A DNA stretch of 21,523 nt from DATMFV01 sp964651005 (GTDB lineage: Bacteria; Verrucomicrobiota; Verrucomicrobiia; Chthoniobacterales; Chthoniobacteraceae). The notes under the pieces are model-generated. The model was given only the letters and a program-made list of their open reading frames with translations. It was not told where the DNA came from and ran no database searches. A program made the translations under genes and the position numbers. Numbering within the stretch: the stretch's first letter is position 1; every line of letters starts with the position of its first letter. Location: NCBI GenBank assembly GCA_964651005.1, contig CAZYVL010000033.1, positions 1 to 21,523 of the forward strand. The letters are read 5' to 3'. Of the stretch, positions 6,555 through 14,551 are shown piece by piece.

Positions 6555-8750
6555 CTACGGGGTGCGACCGCGGGCGGTGGCGGCCCGGCGGCGGGGGCGG
6601 GGCTGGGCGGCGCGGTTCATCCTGCGGATCAGATCCTTGAGCGGAACCGGCTTGCCGCAGTAGCACCCCTGCCCGTAGTCGCACTCGATCTGCTGGAGCC
6701 GTTGGAGCGTCGCCTTGTTCTCGATCCACTCCGCCACGGTCTGCTTGCCGAGCAGATGGACGATTTCGTTGATCGACTTGAGCAGCGTGAGGCTCACCGG
6801 GTCCGAATCGATCTCGCGGATGAAGCTGCCGTCGATCTTGACCAGGCTCACCGGGAGGTTGCGCAGGTAGTTGAGCGAGGAGAAGCCCGTCCCGAAGTCG
6901 TCCAAGGCAAACCGGCACCCGAACTCCTGGAGCCGCTCCACGATGGCGCGGGCGTGGACGAGGTTGGTCATGAAGACCGTCTCGGTGATCTCGAAAATCA
7001 CCCGCGAGGGGGCGATGCCGCTCGCGTTGAAGCACTGGAGAATGTAGTCGGCGATGCCGGAGCCGGTGACGGAGCTGCCGGAGAGATTGATCGCCACGTC
7101 GAGTTCGGGAAAGTTCACCATGTCCGAGAAGACGCGCCGGATCATGTACCGGTCGATCTGCGGCATCAGTCCGTAGCGTTCGGCGGCGTCGAGAAACGCC
7201 ACCGGGCCGTGGATATGCCCGTCGGCGTCGCGGTAGCGGATGAGCGCCTCGCAGTGCCGGGTCTTCCCGGTCTTGAGATCGACGAGCGGCTGGTACCACG
7301 CCTCGAAGCGGGATTCCTCCAGCCCTTCCTGCAACCGCTGGAACCACTCCGCCGAGTTGCGGATGCGCAGCAGCTCGGTGCTGTCGCTGTGGTAGACGCA
7401 GCAGCGGTTCTTGCCGCTGGACTTGGCGGCGTGCAGCGCGGTGTTGGCGCGCGAGAGGACTTCCTTGAGGCTCAGGCCCGACTCCATGAGCGCCAGGCCG
7501 AGGGAGAGGGTGATCCGGTGCCGCAGGCCCGAGGAGAGGATCGGGTTGCGCGCGATGCGCTCGCAGGTCCGCTCGCCGAGCGCGCCCGCTTCTTCGTGGC
7601 TCTTCGCGCGGACGATGATGCAGAACTCATCCCCACCGAAGCGGGAGACGACCACCGCGTCCTCCCCAAACGCCTGCTTGAGAAACTCGCCCACGGCGCG
7701 CAGCACCTGATCCCCCACCAGATGGCCGTGCCGGTCGTTGATGAGCTTGAAGTTATCCACGTCGATGTAGATGACCGCGTACGGCGCGCCGCCGCCCCGG
7801 CTTTCGGCGAAAATGGCCTCCAGCTCGCCGGTGAACCGCTGGCGGTTGGCCAGGCCGGTGAGCGAGTCGTGCAGGGCGAGGTGCTGGAGATACCGCTCCG
7901 TCTCCTTCGCATGCGTGATGTCGCGCGAGACCAGGAGTACGTGCCGCTGCCCGGAGTGGGTGTGCAGCGCGCTGGCGCAGACATCGAGCCAGCGCCAGTG
8001 GTCTCCCCCGTCATGGAACTGGAGCAGGATGCGTTTCTCGGAGTCCGAGCCGAGGATTTCCGTGAGCGTCTCGATGAGCTCCTGCTGCTCGTCGGGGTGG
8101 ACGAACCCGGGCCACCACGCCCCGGCGAGCAGGCACGGGTCGCGCGAGAGGATTTCGCCGTGGTTCGGGCTGGCGTAGACGACTTTCAGCTCCGGGTCGA
8201 GTTCGCAGACGAGGTGGAACGAATTGCGCACCACCGCCGAGAAACGCTGCTGCGCCTCGTCGAGCGACATCCGCACGCTGGAGGTGATCCCCTCGGCCTT
8301 TTTCTGCTCGCGCTCGCGCTGGCGGCGCTCCCGGATATGCGCCCGGATGCGCAGGATGAGGTCTTTTTTCTGGAACGGCTTGGTGATGTAATCCGCCGCC
8401 CCGGCTTCGAAGGCGCGGGCCTTCTGCTGGTACTCCGAATCGCCCGTCAGGAAGATCACCGGGATCTGCCGCAGCCGTTCGTCCCGCTGCATCTTGGCAA
8501 AGAGCGTCATCCCGTTCATGTCGGGCAGGGCGACGTCGAGCAGGGCGAGGTCGATCCCCCCGCCGCACCCCTTCGCCGCGCCGCCGACTCCGCGCTGGAG
8601 AATCTCCATCGCCTCGGCCGCCTGCGCCGCCGAGACCACGCAGAACCCTTCCGCCTCCAGCAGCTTGACGAGGAGCTTGCGCAGCTCGTGCTCGTCATCA
8701 ACCAGCAGGATGGTTGCTCTCTTTTCTTGCTCTTCGAACGGCGTCGGCAT
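6555..8750 (-). CDS. REC-PAS-GGDEF-EAL response regulator (cyclic-di-GMP turnover)
   Basis: 731 aa from the ATG at 8750, chosen because the receiver domain begins right after it (VDDE, D18/D19). Receiver about 12-140: phospho-acceptor D72, T102 and K124 in TKPF; a Gly-rich insertion (about 54-65) precedes the D72 strand. A charged helix and a PAS domain (about 165-285, ending SRDITHAKETERYLQ) follow. GGDEF domain about 290-455 has an intact GGDEF at 372-376 and no RxxD inhibitory I-site at the expected place. EAL domain about 475-715 has intact EAL (501-503), N555, E587, DDFGTG (617-622) and K638. Both synthesis and hydrolysis sites look complete, so direction is probably set by phosphorylation and PAS input. 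Cytoplasmic; no partner histidine kinase is in the window. The C-terminal tail is Arg/Pro/Ala-rich. Confidence 0.92.
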   Translation of the reverse strand: MPTPFEEQEKRATILLVDDEHELRKLLVKLLEAEGFCVVSAAQAAEAMEILQRGVGGAAKGCGGGIDLALLDVALPDMNGMTLFAKMQRDERLRQIPVIFLTGDSEYQQKARAFEAGAADYITKPFQKKDLILRIRAHIRERRQREREQKKAEGITSSVRMSLDEAQQRFSAVVRNSFHLVCELDPELKVVYASPNHGEILSRDPCLLAGAWWPGFVHPDEQQELIETLTEILGSDSEKRILLQFHDGGDHWRWLDVCASALHTHSGQRHVLLVSRDITHAKETERYLQHLALHDSLTGLANRQRFTGELEAIFAESRGGGAPYAVIYIDVDNFKLINDRHGHLVGDQVLRAVGEFLKQAFGEDAVVVSRFGGDEFCIIVRAKSHEEAGALGERTCERIARNPILSSGLRHRITLSLGLALMESGLSLKEVLSRANTALHAAKSSGKNRCCVYHSDSTELLRIRNSAEWFQRLQEGLEESRFEAWYQPLVDLKTGKTRHCEALIRYRDADGHIHGPVAFLDAAERYGLMPQIDRYMIRRVFSDMVNFPELDVAINLSGSSVTGSGIADYILQCFNASGIAPSRVIFEITETVFMTNLVHARAIVERLQEFGCRFALDDFGTGFSSLNYLRNLPVSLVKIDGSFIREIDSDPVSLTLLKSINEIVHLLGKQTVAEWIENKATLQRLQQIECDYGQGCYCGKPVPLKDLIRRMNRAAQPRPRRRAATARGRTP

Positions 8751-8983
8751 TGTCGGCTGGTTACGGCTGGAAAGGGATGCGAATCCTTGAATGCGCCTTT
8801 TCCCGATGTGCCGTTCGACAGCTCCGCCCCCAGTCACACCGCAAAAATACGTACACCGACATTGGCAGTTTGCCGAAGGTCTGTATACATAATTTTAATA
8901 CCGTGAAATATTAGCGGCTCCGATAAAAGGAAGCTGAAAAAGAAGAAATGTTTGGGGATGGCCTTTGGCCCTCTTTCCTCTCC
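8751..8983. other. AT-richer intergenic spacer between GGDEF-EAL gene and ABC ATPase
   Basis: 233 nt without a convincing gene. The part at about 8845-8950 is markedly AT-richer than the surroundings and probably holds the promoter of the minus-strand GGDEF-EAL gene, but no well-spaced -35/-10 pair could be fixed. Near 8960-8970, GGCC-TTT-GGCC is a 4-bp hairpin followed on the minus strand by a pyrimidine/T-rich run, a weak candidate terminator for the ABC ATPase gene. Confidence 0.5.
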
Positions 8984-10090
8984 CTACTTTTCCAGTACCA
9001 CCACGTCACGCGGAGCAATCTCCAGGAGGCATTCCCTCTCTCCGCCGCTGCTTGCTCCGGCTCCGGCTCCGGGGTTGAGTTCGTAGACTTTCAGCGTTCC
9101 GACTTCGGTTGCCACGCGGTGCCGGGCGATCTCCCCCTGGTAGACGGTTTCCTCGATGCGACCGGGGAGGGTGTTCGCCTCCGCGTCTGCGCCCAAGCCG
9201 GGGGTTTCCGGCAAAAACCGCCATGCCTCGGGCCGTAGCGAGAGGGTGACGCGCTCGCCCGCGCCGATGGAGCGCGCCTCTCCGTGGCTCTCCGCGCGGA
9301 AGCGACGCCCGCCCACGGCGAGCCGCAGAATGCCCCCCGCCGCTTCCACCACCTCGGCTTCCAGAAAATTCGTTTCGCCCACGAAGTCGGCCACGAACCG
9401 CGAGGCGGGCTGCCGGTAAACGGCCTCGGGGGAGCCGACCTGGCAGACGCGCCCGGCGTCGAGGACCGCCAGCCGGTCGGCGGTGGAGAGCGCCTCTTTC
9501 TGGTCGTGCGTGACGTAAACCGCCGTCAGGCCCGCCTCCTTGCAGATCCGCCGGATTTCCGTGCGCATTTCGAGCCGGAGCTTGGCGTCGAGGTTGGAGA
9601 GCGGCTCATCAAGCAGGAGGCAACGGGGCCGGACGACGAGCGCCCGCGCCAGGGCGACGCGCTGCTGCTGGCCGCCGGAGAGCTGGTGAATCCCGCGCTC
9701 TGCCTGTTGCTCCATCCGCACGGCGGCAAGCGCCTCCTCCACGCGACGCCGGATTTCCGCGCGCGGCATCTTCCGCTCCTCCAGGCCGAACGCCACGTTC
9801 CCCGCGACGGTCTTGTGCGGCCAGAGGGCGTAATTCTGGAAAACCATGCCGGTCTGGCGCCGGTGCGCCGCGAGCCGCGTCACCTCCTCGCCGCCGAAGC
9901 GGATGCTCCCGCGATCCGGGAAATGAAACCCGGCCAGGCAGCGCAGCAGCGTCGTCTTGCCGCAGCCGCTCGGGCCAAGGAGGAAAAAAATCTCCCCGGG
10001 GGCGATTTCGAGGCTCACCCGGTCGAGCGCGACCGTCTCGCCGAAGCATTTGGAAACATCCGTAATGGAGATGCCGATCACAACCCCCAT
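8984..10090 (-). CDS. ABC transporter ATP-binding protein, PotA/FbpC-like with TOBE domain
   Basis: 368 aa. The nucleotide-binding domain (about 6-240) is complete: Walker A GPSGCGKT (39-46), Q-loop FQNYALWPH (Q85), signature LSGGQ (137-141), Walker B LLLDEP (158-163), D-loop SNLDAK and switch H195. Residues about 240-368 form a TOBE-type regulatory domain (FVGETNFLEAEV to ETVYQGEIARHRV). The family energises importers of polyamines, iron(III), thiamine or similar solutes. Substrate cannot be decided because no permease or binding protein lies beside it. It is divergent from the FAD oxidoreductase with 78 nt between starts. Confidence 0.88.
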   Translation of the reverse strand: MGVVIGISITDVSKCFGETVALDRVSLEIAPGEIFFLLGPSGCGKTTLLRCLAGFHFPDRGSIRFGGEEVTRLAAHRRQTGMVFQNYALWPHKTVAGNVAFGLEERKMPRAEIRRRVEEALAAVRMEQQAERGIHQLSGGQQQRVALARALVVRPRCLLLDEPLSNLDAKLRLEMRTEIRRICKEAGLTAVYVTHDQKEALSTADRLAVLDAGRVCQVGSPEAVYRQPASRFVADFVGETNFLEAEVVEAAGGILRLAVGGRRFRAESHGEARSIGAGERVTLSLRPEAWRFLPETPGLGADAEANTLPGRIEETVYQGEIARHRVATEVGTLKVYELNPGAGAGASSGGERECLLEIAPRDVVVLEK

Positions 10091-10168
10091 CTATGGGCCA
10101 ATCTTTGCGAAAGGGACAATCCTTCTTTCCACAGGCGGCAAAATCATCCACAATCCGATCAAATCGGC

Positions 10169-11347
10169 ATGATCCAGCGCGACTACCTCATTATCGGCGC
10201 GGGCATCGGCGGGGCCACCGTCTGCGAAACGCTGCGGGAGTATGACCGCAAGGGGACAGTGACCCTTGTGGGCAATGAATCGGCTCTCCCGTATCATCGC
10301 CCGCGACTCTTCAAATCGATCCTGGCGGCAAAAACACCGGCGCTGGAGAAGATCGCGCATCTGACTCCCGAGTGGTATGCCTCCAAGAAAATCGAGCTGC
10401 GGCTGGAAACGCTCGTCACCCAGCTCAATCTGGAACGGCGGCTCGCCGTGCTCCACACCGGGCAGGTGATCGAATTTCGCAAGGCGTGCCTGGCGATGGG
10501 GAGCCGCCCGCGCCGCCCCCCGGTGGCGGGCGCGAACCTCGGCAACGTCCTCTACCTGCGCAATCTGCGCGACGTGCTCGCGCTGCGGGAGATCGTCGCG
10601 CAGGAAAAGAACATCATCATCCTCGGCGGCGGGCTGGTCGCGGCGGAAGCCGCCTCCACGCTGCGTGCGATGGGCCGCAACGTGCAGATTCTCTGCCGCT
10701 ACCCCGCGCTCTGGCAGAAGTGGCTCGACCCGGAAACCGCGCGTTGGCTCACCGACTATTTCGCCGCGCGGGGTGTCCCCGTCCTGCACGAGACGCTCAA
10801 CGGATTCGAGGGCAAGACGGTGCTCCGCAATATCCAGACCAAGAGCGGCAACCGGCTCCCGGCGGGGCTCGTCATCGTGGCGCTCGGGGCGGAACCGAAT
10901 CTCGGCCTTGTCGCCAAGACTCCGCTGGGGACTCCCAACGGCGTCCCGGTCAACGAATATATGGAGACGGACGAGAAGGGCATTTTCGCCGTGGGCGATG
11001 TGGCGCTCTACCCCGATCTTGTTTTCGGCGGCGTGCGGCGGAGCGAGCATTGGGAAACCACGCTGGAGCAGGGGCGGATCGCCGGGGCGAACATCACCGG
11101 CAAGAAGCGCCAGCGTTACAAGGAACTCCCCTTCCACACGAGCGCGGTGTTCGACCTTACCTTCCAGTTCGTGGGCGACTTCAGCCAGACGCCGGTGCGG
11201 TACGAACTGGAGGGGGAGCGCGACCGGCGCAAGTTCATCGCGCGGTACTACCAGGGAGCGCGGCTGGTCGGGATGCTCCTCTGCAACCAGCCGGAAGAGG
11301 CGCTGGAGGCGGCCCGGCGGGAGATTCTCAAACCGGGCTCGAAATAG
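10169..11347 (+). CDS. FAD-dependent pyridine nucleotide-disulfide-family oxidoreductase
   Basis: 392 aa from the ATG at 10169. FAD-binding IIGAGIGG (8-15), then an NAD(P)-binding motif IIILGGGLVAAEAAS mid-protein and the second FAD contact IFAVGDVA. There is no CxxC or Cx4C redox pair next to the FAD site, so it belongs with ferredoxin/rubredoxin-reductase and AIF-like members rather than disulfide reductases. The electron acceptor is unknown, and no ferredoxin or rubredoxin gene is nearby. HxxxTTLEQGRIAGANITG is the family's segment preceding the C-terminal domain. A clear terminator follows the stop, so it is probably monocistronic. Confidence 0.88.
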   Translation: MIQRDYLIIGAGIGGATVCETLREYDRKGTVTLVGNESALPYHRPRLFKSILAAKTPALEKIAHLTPEWYASKKIELRLETLVTQLNLERRLAVLHTGQVIEFRKACLAMGSRPRRPPVAGANLGNVLYLRNLRDVLALREIVAQEKNIIILGGGLVAAEAASTLRAMGRNVQILCRYPALWQKWLDPETARWLTDYFAARGVPVLHETLNGFEGKTVLRNIQTKSGNRLPAGLVIVALGAEPNLGLVAKTPLGTPNGVPVNEYMETDEKGIFAVGDVALYPDLVFGGVRRSEHWETTLEQGRIAGANITGKKRQRYKELPFHTSAVFDLTFQFVGDFSQTPVRYELEGERDRRKFIARYYQGARLVGMLLCNQPEEALEAARREILKPGSK

Positions 11348-11350
11348 GCG

Positions 11351-11374
11351 GCGGGGCGGCACTCCCCGCTTTTT
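11351..11374 (+). terminator. Rho-independent terminator
   Basis: GCGGGG (11351-11356) pairs with CCCCGC (11364-11369) over a 7-nt loop and is followed at once by five T. It begins 3 nt after the stop of the FAD oxidoreductase and separates it from the sulfatase. Confidence 0.8.
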
Positions 11375-11451
11375 CGTTGCGGGCGGGCGGCTCAAGACCT
11401 ATTCCGGGGAGGTCCGGTTTTTCGCTTTATTCCCCAAATTTCTCAAGATTC

Positions 11452-12801
11452 ATGAGCAGACCCAATGTGATTGTTTTCTTCACCGACCAGCAGCGTTGGG
11501 ATTCGACCGGGATTCACGGTAATCCGCTGAACCTCACCCCGAATTTCGACCGCTTCTGCCACACCGGGACGCATGTGGTCCACAGCTTCACCTGCCAGCC
11601 GGTTTGCGGCCCCGCCCGCGCCTGTCTCCAGACGGGGCGTTACGCGACCCAGAACGGCTGCTACCGCAACTGCATCCCGCTCGCTCCCCGGCACGCCACG
11701 CTGGGGCAGCTCTTCCACAACGCGGGGTACGACACCGCCTACTTCGGCAAGTGGCACCTGGCGGGCGAGGAGTACGGCCCCGTGGCGAAGGAATTTCGCG
11801 GAGGGTATCAGCGGTGGCTCGCCTCGAATCTCCTGGAATACACTTCCGATGCCTACAAGGCAGTCCTCTATGATGAGGAGGGCAAGGAGGTCCGGCTGCC
11901 GGGGTACCGCGTCGATGCGCTCACCGACGCGGCGATCCGCTACATCGCCGAGCCGAGGGAACGCCCGTTCCACCTTTTCGTCTCGTTCCTGGAGCCGCAC
12001 CACCAGAACTGCCGGGATGATTACCCCGCCCCGGATGGCTACCGGGAACGCTACCAGGGGCGATGGACGCCGCCCGATCTCGAAGCGCTCCAGGGCACCG
12101 CGCCGCAGCATCTCCCCGGGTACTGGGGGATGGTGAAGCGGCTCGACGAGGCGTTCGGGCGGATGATGGATGCGCTCAAGAGCCTGAACCTGCTCGACAA
12201 CACGATCGTCCTCTTCACCTCCGACCACGCCTGCCACTTCAAGACGCGCAACGACGAATACAAACGCTCCTGCCACGATAGCTCGCTGCGCGTGCCGACG
12301 CTTTTTCACGGCCCCGGCTTTTCGGGCGGGCGGCAGTTCCAGCGCCTCACGAGCCTGGTCGATCTCCCCCCCACCCTTCTGGAAGCCGCCGGTCTCGACG
12401 TGCCGCCGGAGATGGCGGGGCGCAGTCTCTTTTCCGAAGCGGAAGGAGCCGTTGCCCCGGAGGACGATTGCGTCTTCGCGCAGATCTCGGAGGCGCAGCA
12501 CGGAAGGTTGATCCGCACGCGCCGCTGGAAATATGCCGTCTCGGCGCCGTGGACCGATTCGCCGCAGCCGGAGGCTTACACGGAGTCGCACCTTTACGAT
12601 CTGGAGGCCGATCCGCACGAACTCAACAATCTCGTCGGCCTCGAAACCTTTGCCGACGTGGCGCGGACGCTCCGGGAGAAGCTCGAAGCCAAAATGCGCG
12701 AAATCGGTGAGCCTGTTGTCCCGATTCACCTCGCGGCGCTGCGGCCAGCGGGCCAGCGTTCACCCGGGTCCATCGCTCCGGTTCCCTCGAAGCTGGGGTA
12801 G
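11452..12801 (+). CDS. Type I sulfatase (formylglycine-dependent), cytoplasmic
   Basis: 449 aa. The alkaline-phosphatase-superfamily start NVIVFFTDQQRWD gives metal ligands D12/Q13. The sulfatase signature CGPARACLQTGR (52-63) has C52 as the residue that would be oxidised to formylglycine. GKWH (K100, H102) and TSDH (D258, H259) complete the metal/active site. The C-terminal LYDLEADPHELNNL is typical of the S1 sulfatase group. No signal peptide is visible, so the enzyme appears cytoplasmic, unlike most polysaccharide sulfatases. Phosphonate monoesterase-like or choline-sulfatase-like substrates are possible alternatives. No maturase gene is in the window. The start has no visible Shine-Dalgarno site. 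It converges on the DUF697 gene with 20 nt between stops. Confidence 0.88.
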   Translation: MSRPNVIVFFTDQQRWDSTGIHGNPLNLTPNFDRFCHTGTHVVHSFTCQPVCGPARACLQTGRYATQNGCYRNCIPLAPRHATLGQLFHNAGYDTAYFGKWHLAGEEYGPVAKEFRGGYQRWLASNLLEYTSDAYKAVLYDEEGKEVRLPGYRVDALTDAAIRYIAEPRERPFHLFVSFLEPHHQNCRDDYPAPDGYRERYQGRWTPPDLEALQGTAPQHLPGYWGMVKRLDEAFGRMMDALKSLNLLDNTIVLFTSDHACHFKTRNDEYKRSCHDSSLRVPTLFHGPGFSGGRQFQRLTSLVDLPPTLLEAAGLDVPPEMAGRSLFSEAEGAVAPEDDCVFAQISEAQHGRLIRTRRWKYAVSAPWTDSPQPEAYTESHLYDLEADPHELNNLVGLETFADVARTLREKLEAKMREIGEPVVPIHLAALRPAGQRSPGSIAPVPSKLG

Positions 12802-12821
12802 CCTTGAGGGTTGGGGCGCGG

Positions 12822-13823
12822 TCACTGAAGGCGTTTCCGCCCGCTTCCGTTCAGCCTTTTGAGTTTTTTACGCGCTTCTTCCATCGGCAGGCCGTCGATG
12901 AAATAGCCGGTCGCGGCGAGGCCGATGGTGTAGGTTCCCGCTCCGGCTACGGCCCCGGAGACCGCGTTCCCCCACCCCGGGAAGAATTTCACGGCGGCCC
13001 GCGCTCCTTCGCGAAAGAGGAAGGCGGCTCCGACGTTCACCCCGGCTGCGGCCAGGAAGTCGCGCCCGGTGGCGAGGCTCCACTCCCGGCCGGAGGCGTA
13101 CAAAATCCCGGCGACCATCAATGCCTGTAACGCGGTGAGGATCGGCAGGTCGGCAAGCGGGATCGGCTGCGCGCCGATGGCGGTGCAGATGGCGGCGGTG
13201 GAACGGGTGACGGTGCGCGCGATCTCCCTCTGCACGCCCCGCTCTCCTGTGGCGCGGGCAAACTCCAGGCGCGCCTCCACCGGCAGTGTCCGGGCGACGG
13301 CGGCCAGCACGGCTTCGCGATCCCCGGCGGGGAGGATGGCGACGAGGGCCGCAGAAGCCGCCGCGTCACCATGCAGCACCTCGGCGAGCATCTGGGGGTC
13401 TGGGCCGAACGCGACGACGGGAAGGGATGGCCCGCTTCCCTGGCGCTCCCGGAAAAGCCGGAGCACCTCCCGCAAGATCGCGAGGCCGTCCACGCTGCCG
13501 GAGGCGAGGAGCACGCAGTCGGGCATGGCGTCCGCCACGGCGGCGTGCGCGAGGCGCCCATCCTCCCCCGCGACGGCGATCCGCATCCCTCCCGGGCGGG
13601 AGAGAAAGCGGTACGGAAACCCGGGCGAAAGAGTCGCCCCGGGCGAAGCAAGTTCCCCGGCGAACGCTTCCGCCTCGCTCCCGAGCAGCAGCAGCCTCGG
13701 GGCGCGGCGGCTCAGGAACAGCTCCCGCAGCGGTCGCCACTCGCGCTCGACGGGTTTGCGGATCGGGCCGGGAAGCCGCCGGAGCAGCCCTTCGATGCGA
13801 TCTGCCATCCGGGAAAGGGTCAT
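12822..13823 (-). CDS. DUF697 membrane protein with degenerate GTPase-like N-terminal domain
   Basis: 333 aa (or 328 from a second ATG at 13808). The C-terminal part (about 205-325) is a DUF697/YcjF-type domain: IPLADLPILTALQALMVAGI, then AGVNVGAAFLFREGARAAVKFFPGWGNAVSG and TIGLAATGYFIDG, with two or three hydrophobic segments. In many relatives an Era-like GTPase precedes DUF697. Here the N-terminal strand RLLLLG is followed by SEAEAFAGE (49-57) instead of a GKS/T P-loop, and the NKxD position reads VAFGPDPQ. Nucleotide binding is therefore unlikely: it looks like a pseudo-GTPase half. Probably attached to the inner membrane; role unknown. It lies downstream of bcp in the same direction with a 172-nt spacer. 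Confidence 0.75.
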   Translation of the reverse strand: MTLSRMADRIEGLLRRLPGPIRKPVEREWRPLRELFLSRRAPRLLLLGSEAEAFAGELASPGATLSPGFPYRFLSRPGGMRIAVAGEDGRLAHAAVADAMPDCVLLASGSVDGLAILREVLRLFRERQGSGPSLPVVAFGPDPQMLAEVLHGDAAASAALVAILPAGDREAVLAAVARTLPVEARLEFARATGERGVQREIARTVTRSTAAICTAIGAQPIPLADLPILTALQALMVAGILYASGREWSLATGRDFLAAAGVNVGAAFLFREGARAAVKFFPGWGNAVSGAVAGAGTYTIGLAATGYFIDGLPMEEARKKLKRLNGSGRKRLQ

Positions 13824-13966
13824 CGGTCTGTGTTGGGTTGACCGCGCGGGCGCGAGCCGGAGGGGTCCGGCGCAGTTCGCTCGTTTGGCGCGGGTTGCGG
13901 TAAAATAGAACGCAAACCGCGCCCGTGCATCCGCTTTTCCACGCGGAGGCCGCGATCCCCGGAAGG

Positions 13967-13986
13967 CGGAGGGTTGCGGAGGGTTG
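13967..13986. repeat. 10-bp tandem duplication
   Basis: Two exact head-to-tail copies of CGGAGGGTTG lie in the 172-nt spacer between the peroxiredoxin stop and the DUF697 gene. The rest of that spacer holds no recognisable gene; TATTTT-like AT bases near 13900 may belong to a promoter for the DUF697 gene but lack a convincing -35 box. Confidence 0.8.
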
Positions 13987-13995
13987 GGCTTTCCC

Positions 13996-14472
13996 CTATT
14001 CCAGATGCCGCAGAAGCTGCTCGACGTGTTCGCCCGGCTTGACCTTGCGGAAGATCGCCTCGATTTTTCCGTCGGGGCCGATGACGAAGGTGGACCGCTC
14101 CACGCCCATGTACTTTTTGCCGTACATGCTTTTCTCCACCCAGACGCCGTAGGCGTTGGCGATCTTTTTCTCCTCGTCGCTGATGAGCGGGAACGGGAGT
14201 TCGTGCTTGTCGATGAATTTCCGGTGGCTCTCCGGGGAATCGGGGCTGACGCCGAAGACGATCGCTTTCTGCGAGACGATGCTCCAGTGGTCGCGCAGGC
14301 TGCACGCCTGCGAGGTGCAGCCGGGCGTGTCGTCCTTGGGGTAAAAGTAGAGGATCACCGTTTCGCCCGCGACTGCTTTCAGGGATACGGGCGCGCCAAG
14401 CCCGAAGCGGCCCCCGACGGCGGTGAGGTTGAAGTCCGGGGCAAGGTCGCCCACTTTCAAATCGCTGTCCAT
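13996..14472 (-). CDS. bcp: Thioredoxin-dependent peroxiredoxin Bcp/PrxQ
   Basis: 158 aa, the usual length. VGDLAPDFNL opens the AhpC/TSA fold. YPKDDTPGCTSQAC carries the peroxidatic Cys C52 and the resolving Cys C57, the Cx4C spacing of the two-Cys PrxQ subfamily. FGVSPDSPESHRKF and ERSTFVIGPDGKI are the other family blocks. It reduces hydrogen peroxide and organic peroxides in the cytoplasm at the expense of thioredoxin. It follows the galE-nucleotidyltransferase pair with a 79-nt spacer containing an imperfect GC hairpin (14522-14541), so it may have its own promoter. Confidence 0.95.
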   Translation of the reverse strand: MDSDLKVGDLAPDFNLTAVGGRFGLGAPVSLKAVAGETVILYFYPKDDTPGCTSQACSLRDHWSIVSQKAIVFGVSPDSPESHRKFIDKHELPFPLISDEEKKIANAYGVWVEKSMYGKKYMGVERSTFVIGPDGKIEAIFRKVKPGEHVEQLLRHLE

Positions 14473-14551
14473 AAGGCAAGAGCGGTATCAGAACGGGGCG
14501 GAACTTTCACTCCCGAAATATGAGGGCGGTGCGTGCCCCTCCCCCTCCCTT

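Noticed and set aside
6540..8906. A 788-codon plus-strand open frame opposite the GGDEF-EAL gene
   Set aside because: It is the antisense shadow of a gene with complete REC, PAS, GGDEF and EAL motifs; its own translation has no domain-like pattern and is a GC-rich frame artefact.
8838..8940. Possible cyclic-di-GMP riboswitch upstream of the GGDEF-EAL gene
   Set aside because: The segment has a GGCAAAC-like string but lacks the other conserved GEMM-I elements and paired stems; the match is only a small local palindrome.
10125..10152. DnaA-box-like 9-mers CTTTCCACA and TCATCCACA between the ABC ATPase and the oxidoreductase
   Set aside because: Only two imperfect boxes in a 78-nt spacer, with no AT-rich unwinding region or dnaA/dnaN neighbours; not an origin.
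8984..12801. A functional operon of ABC ATPase, oxidoreductase and sulfatase
   Set aside because: The ATPase is on the opposite strand and a strong terminator separates the oxidoreductase from the sulfatase, so there is no support for one unit.
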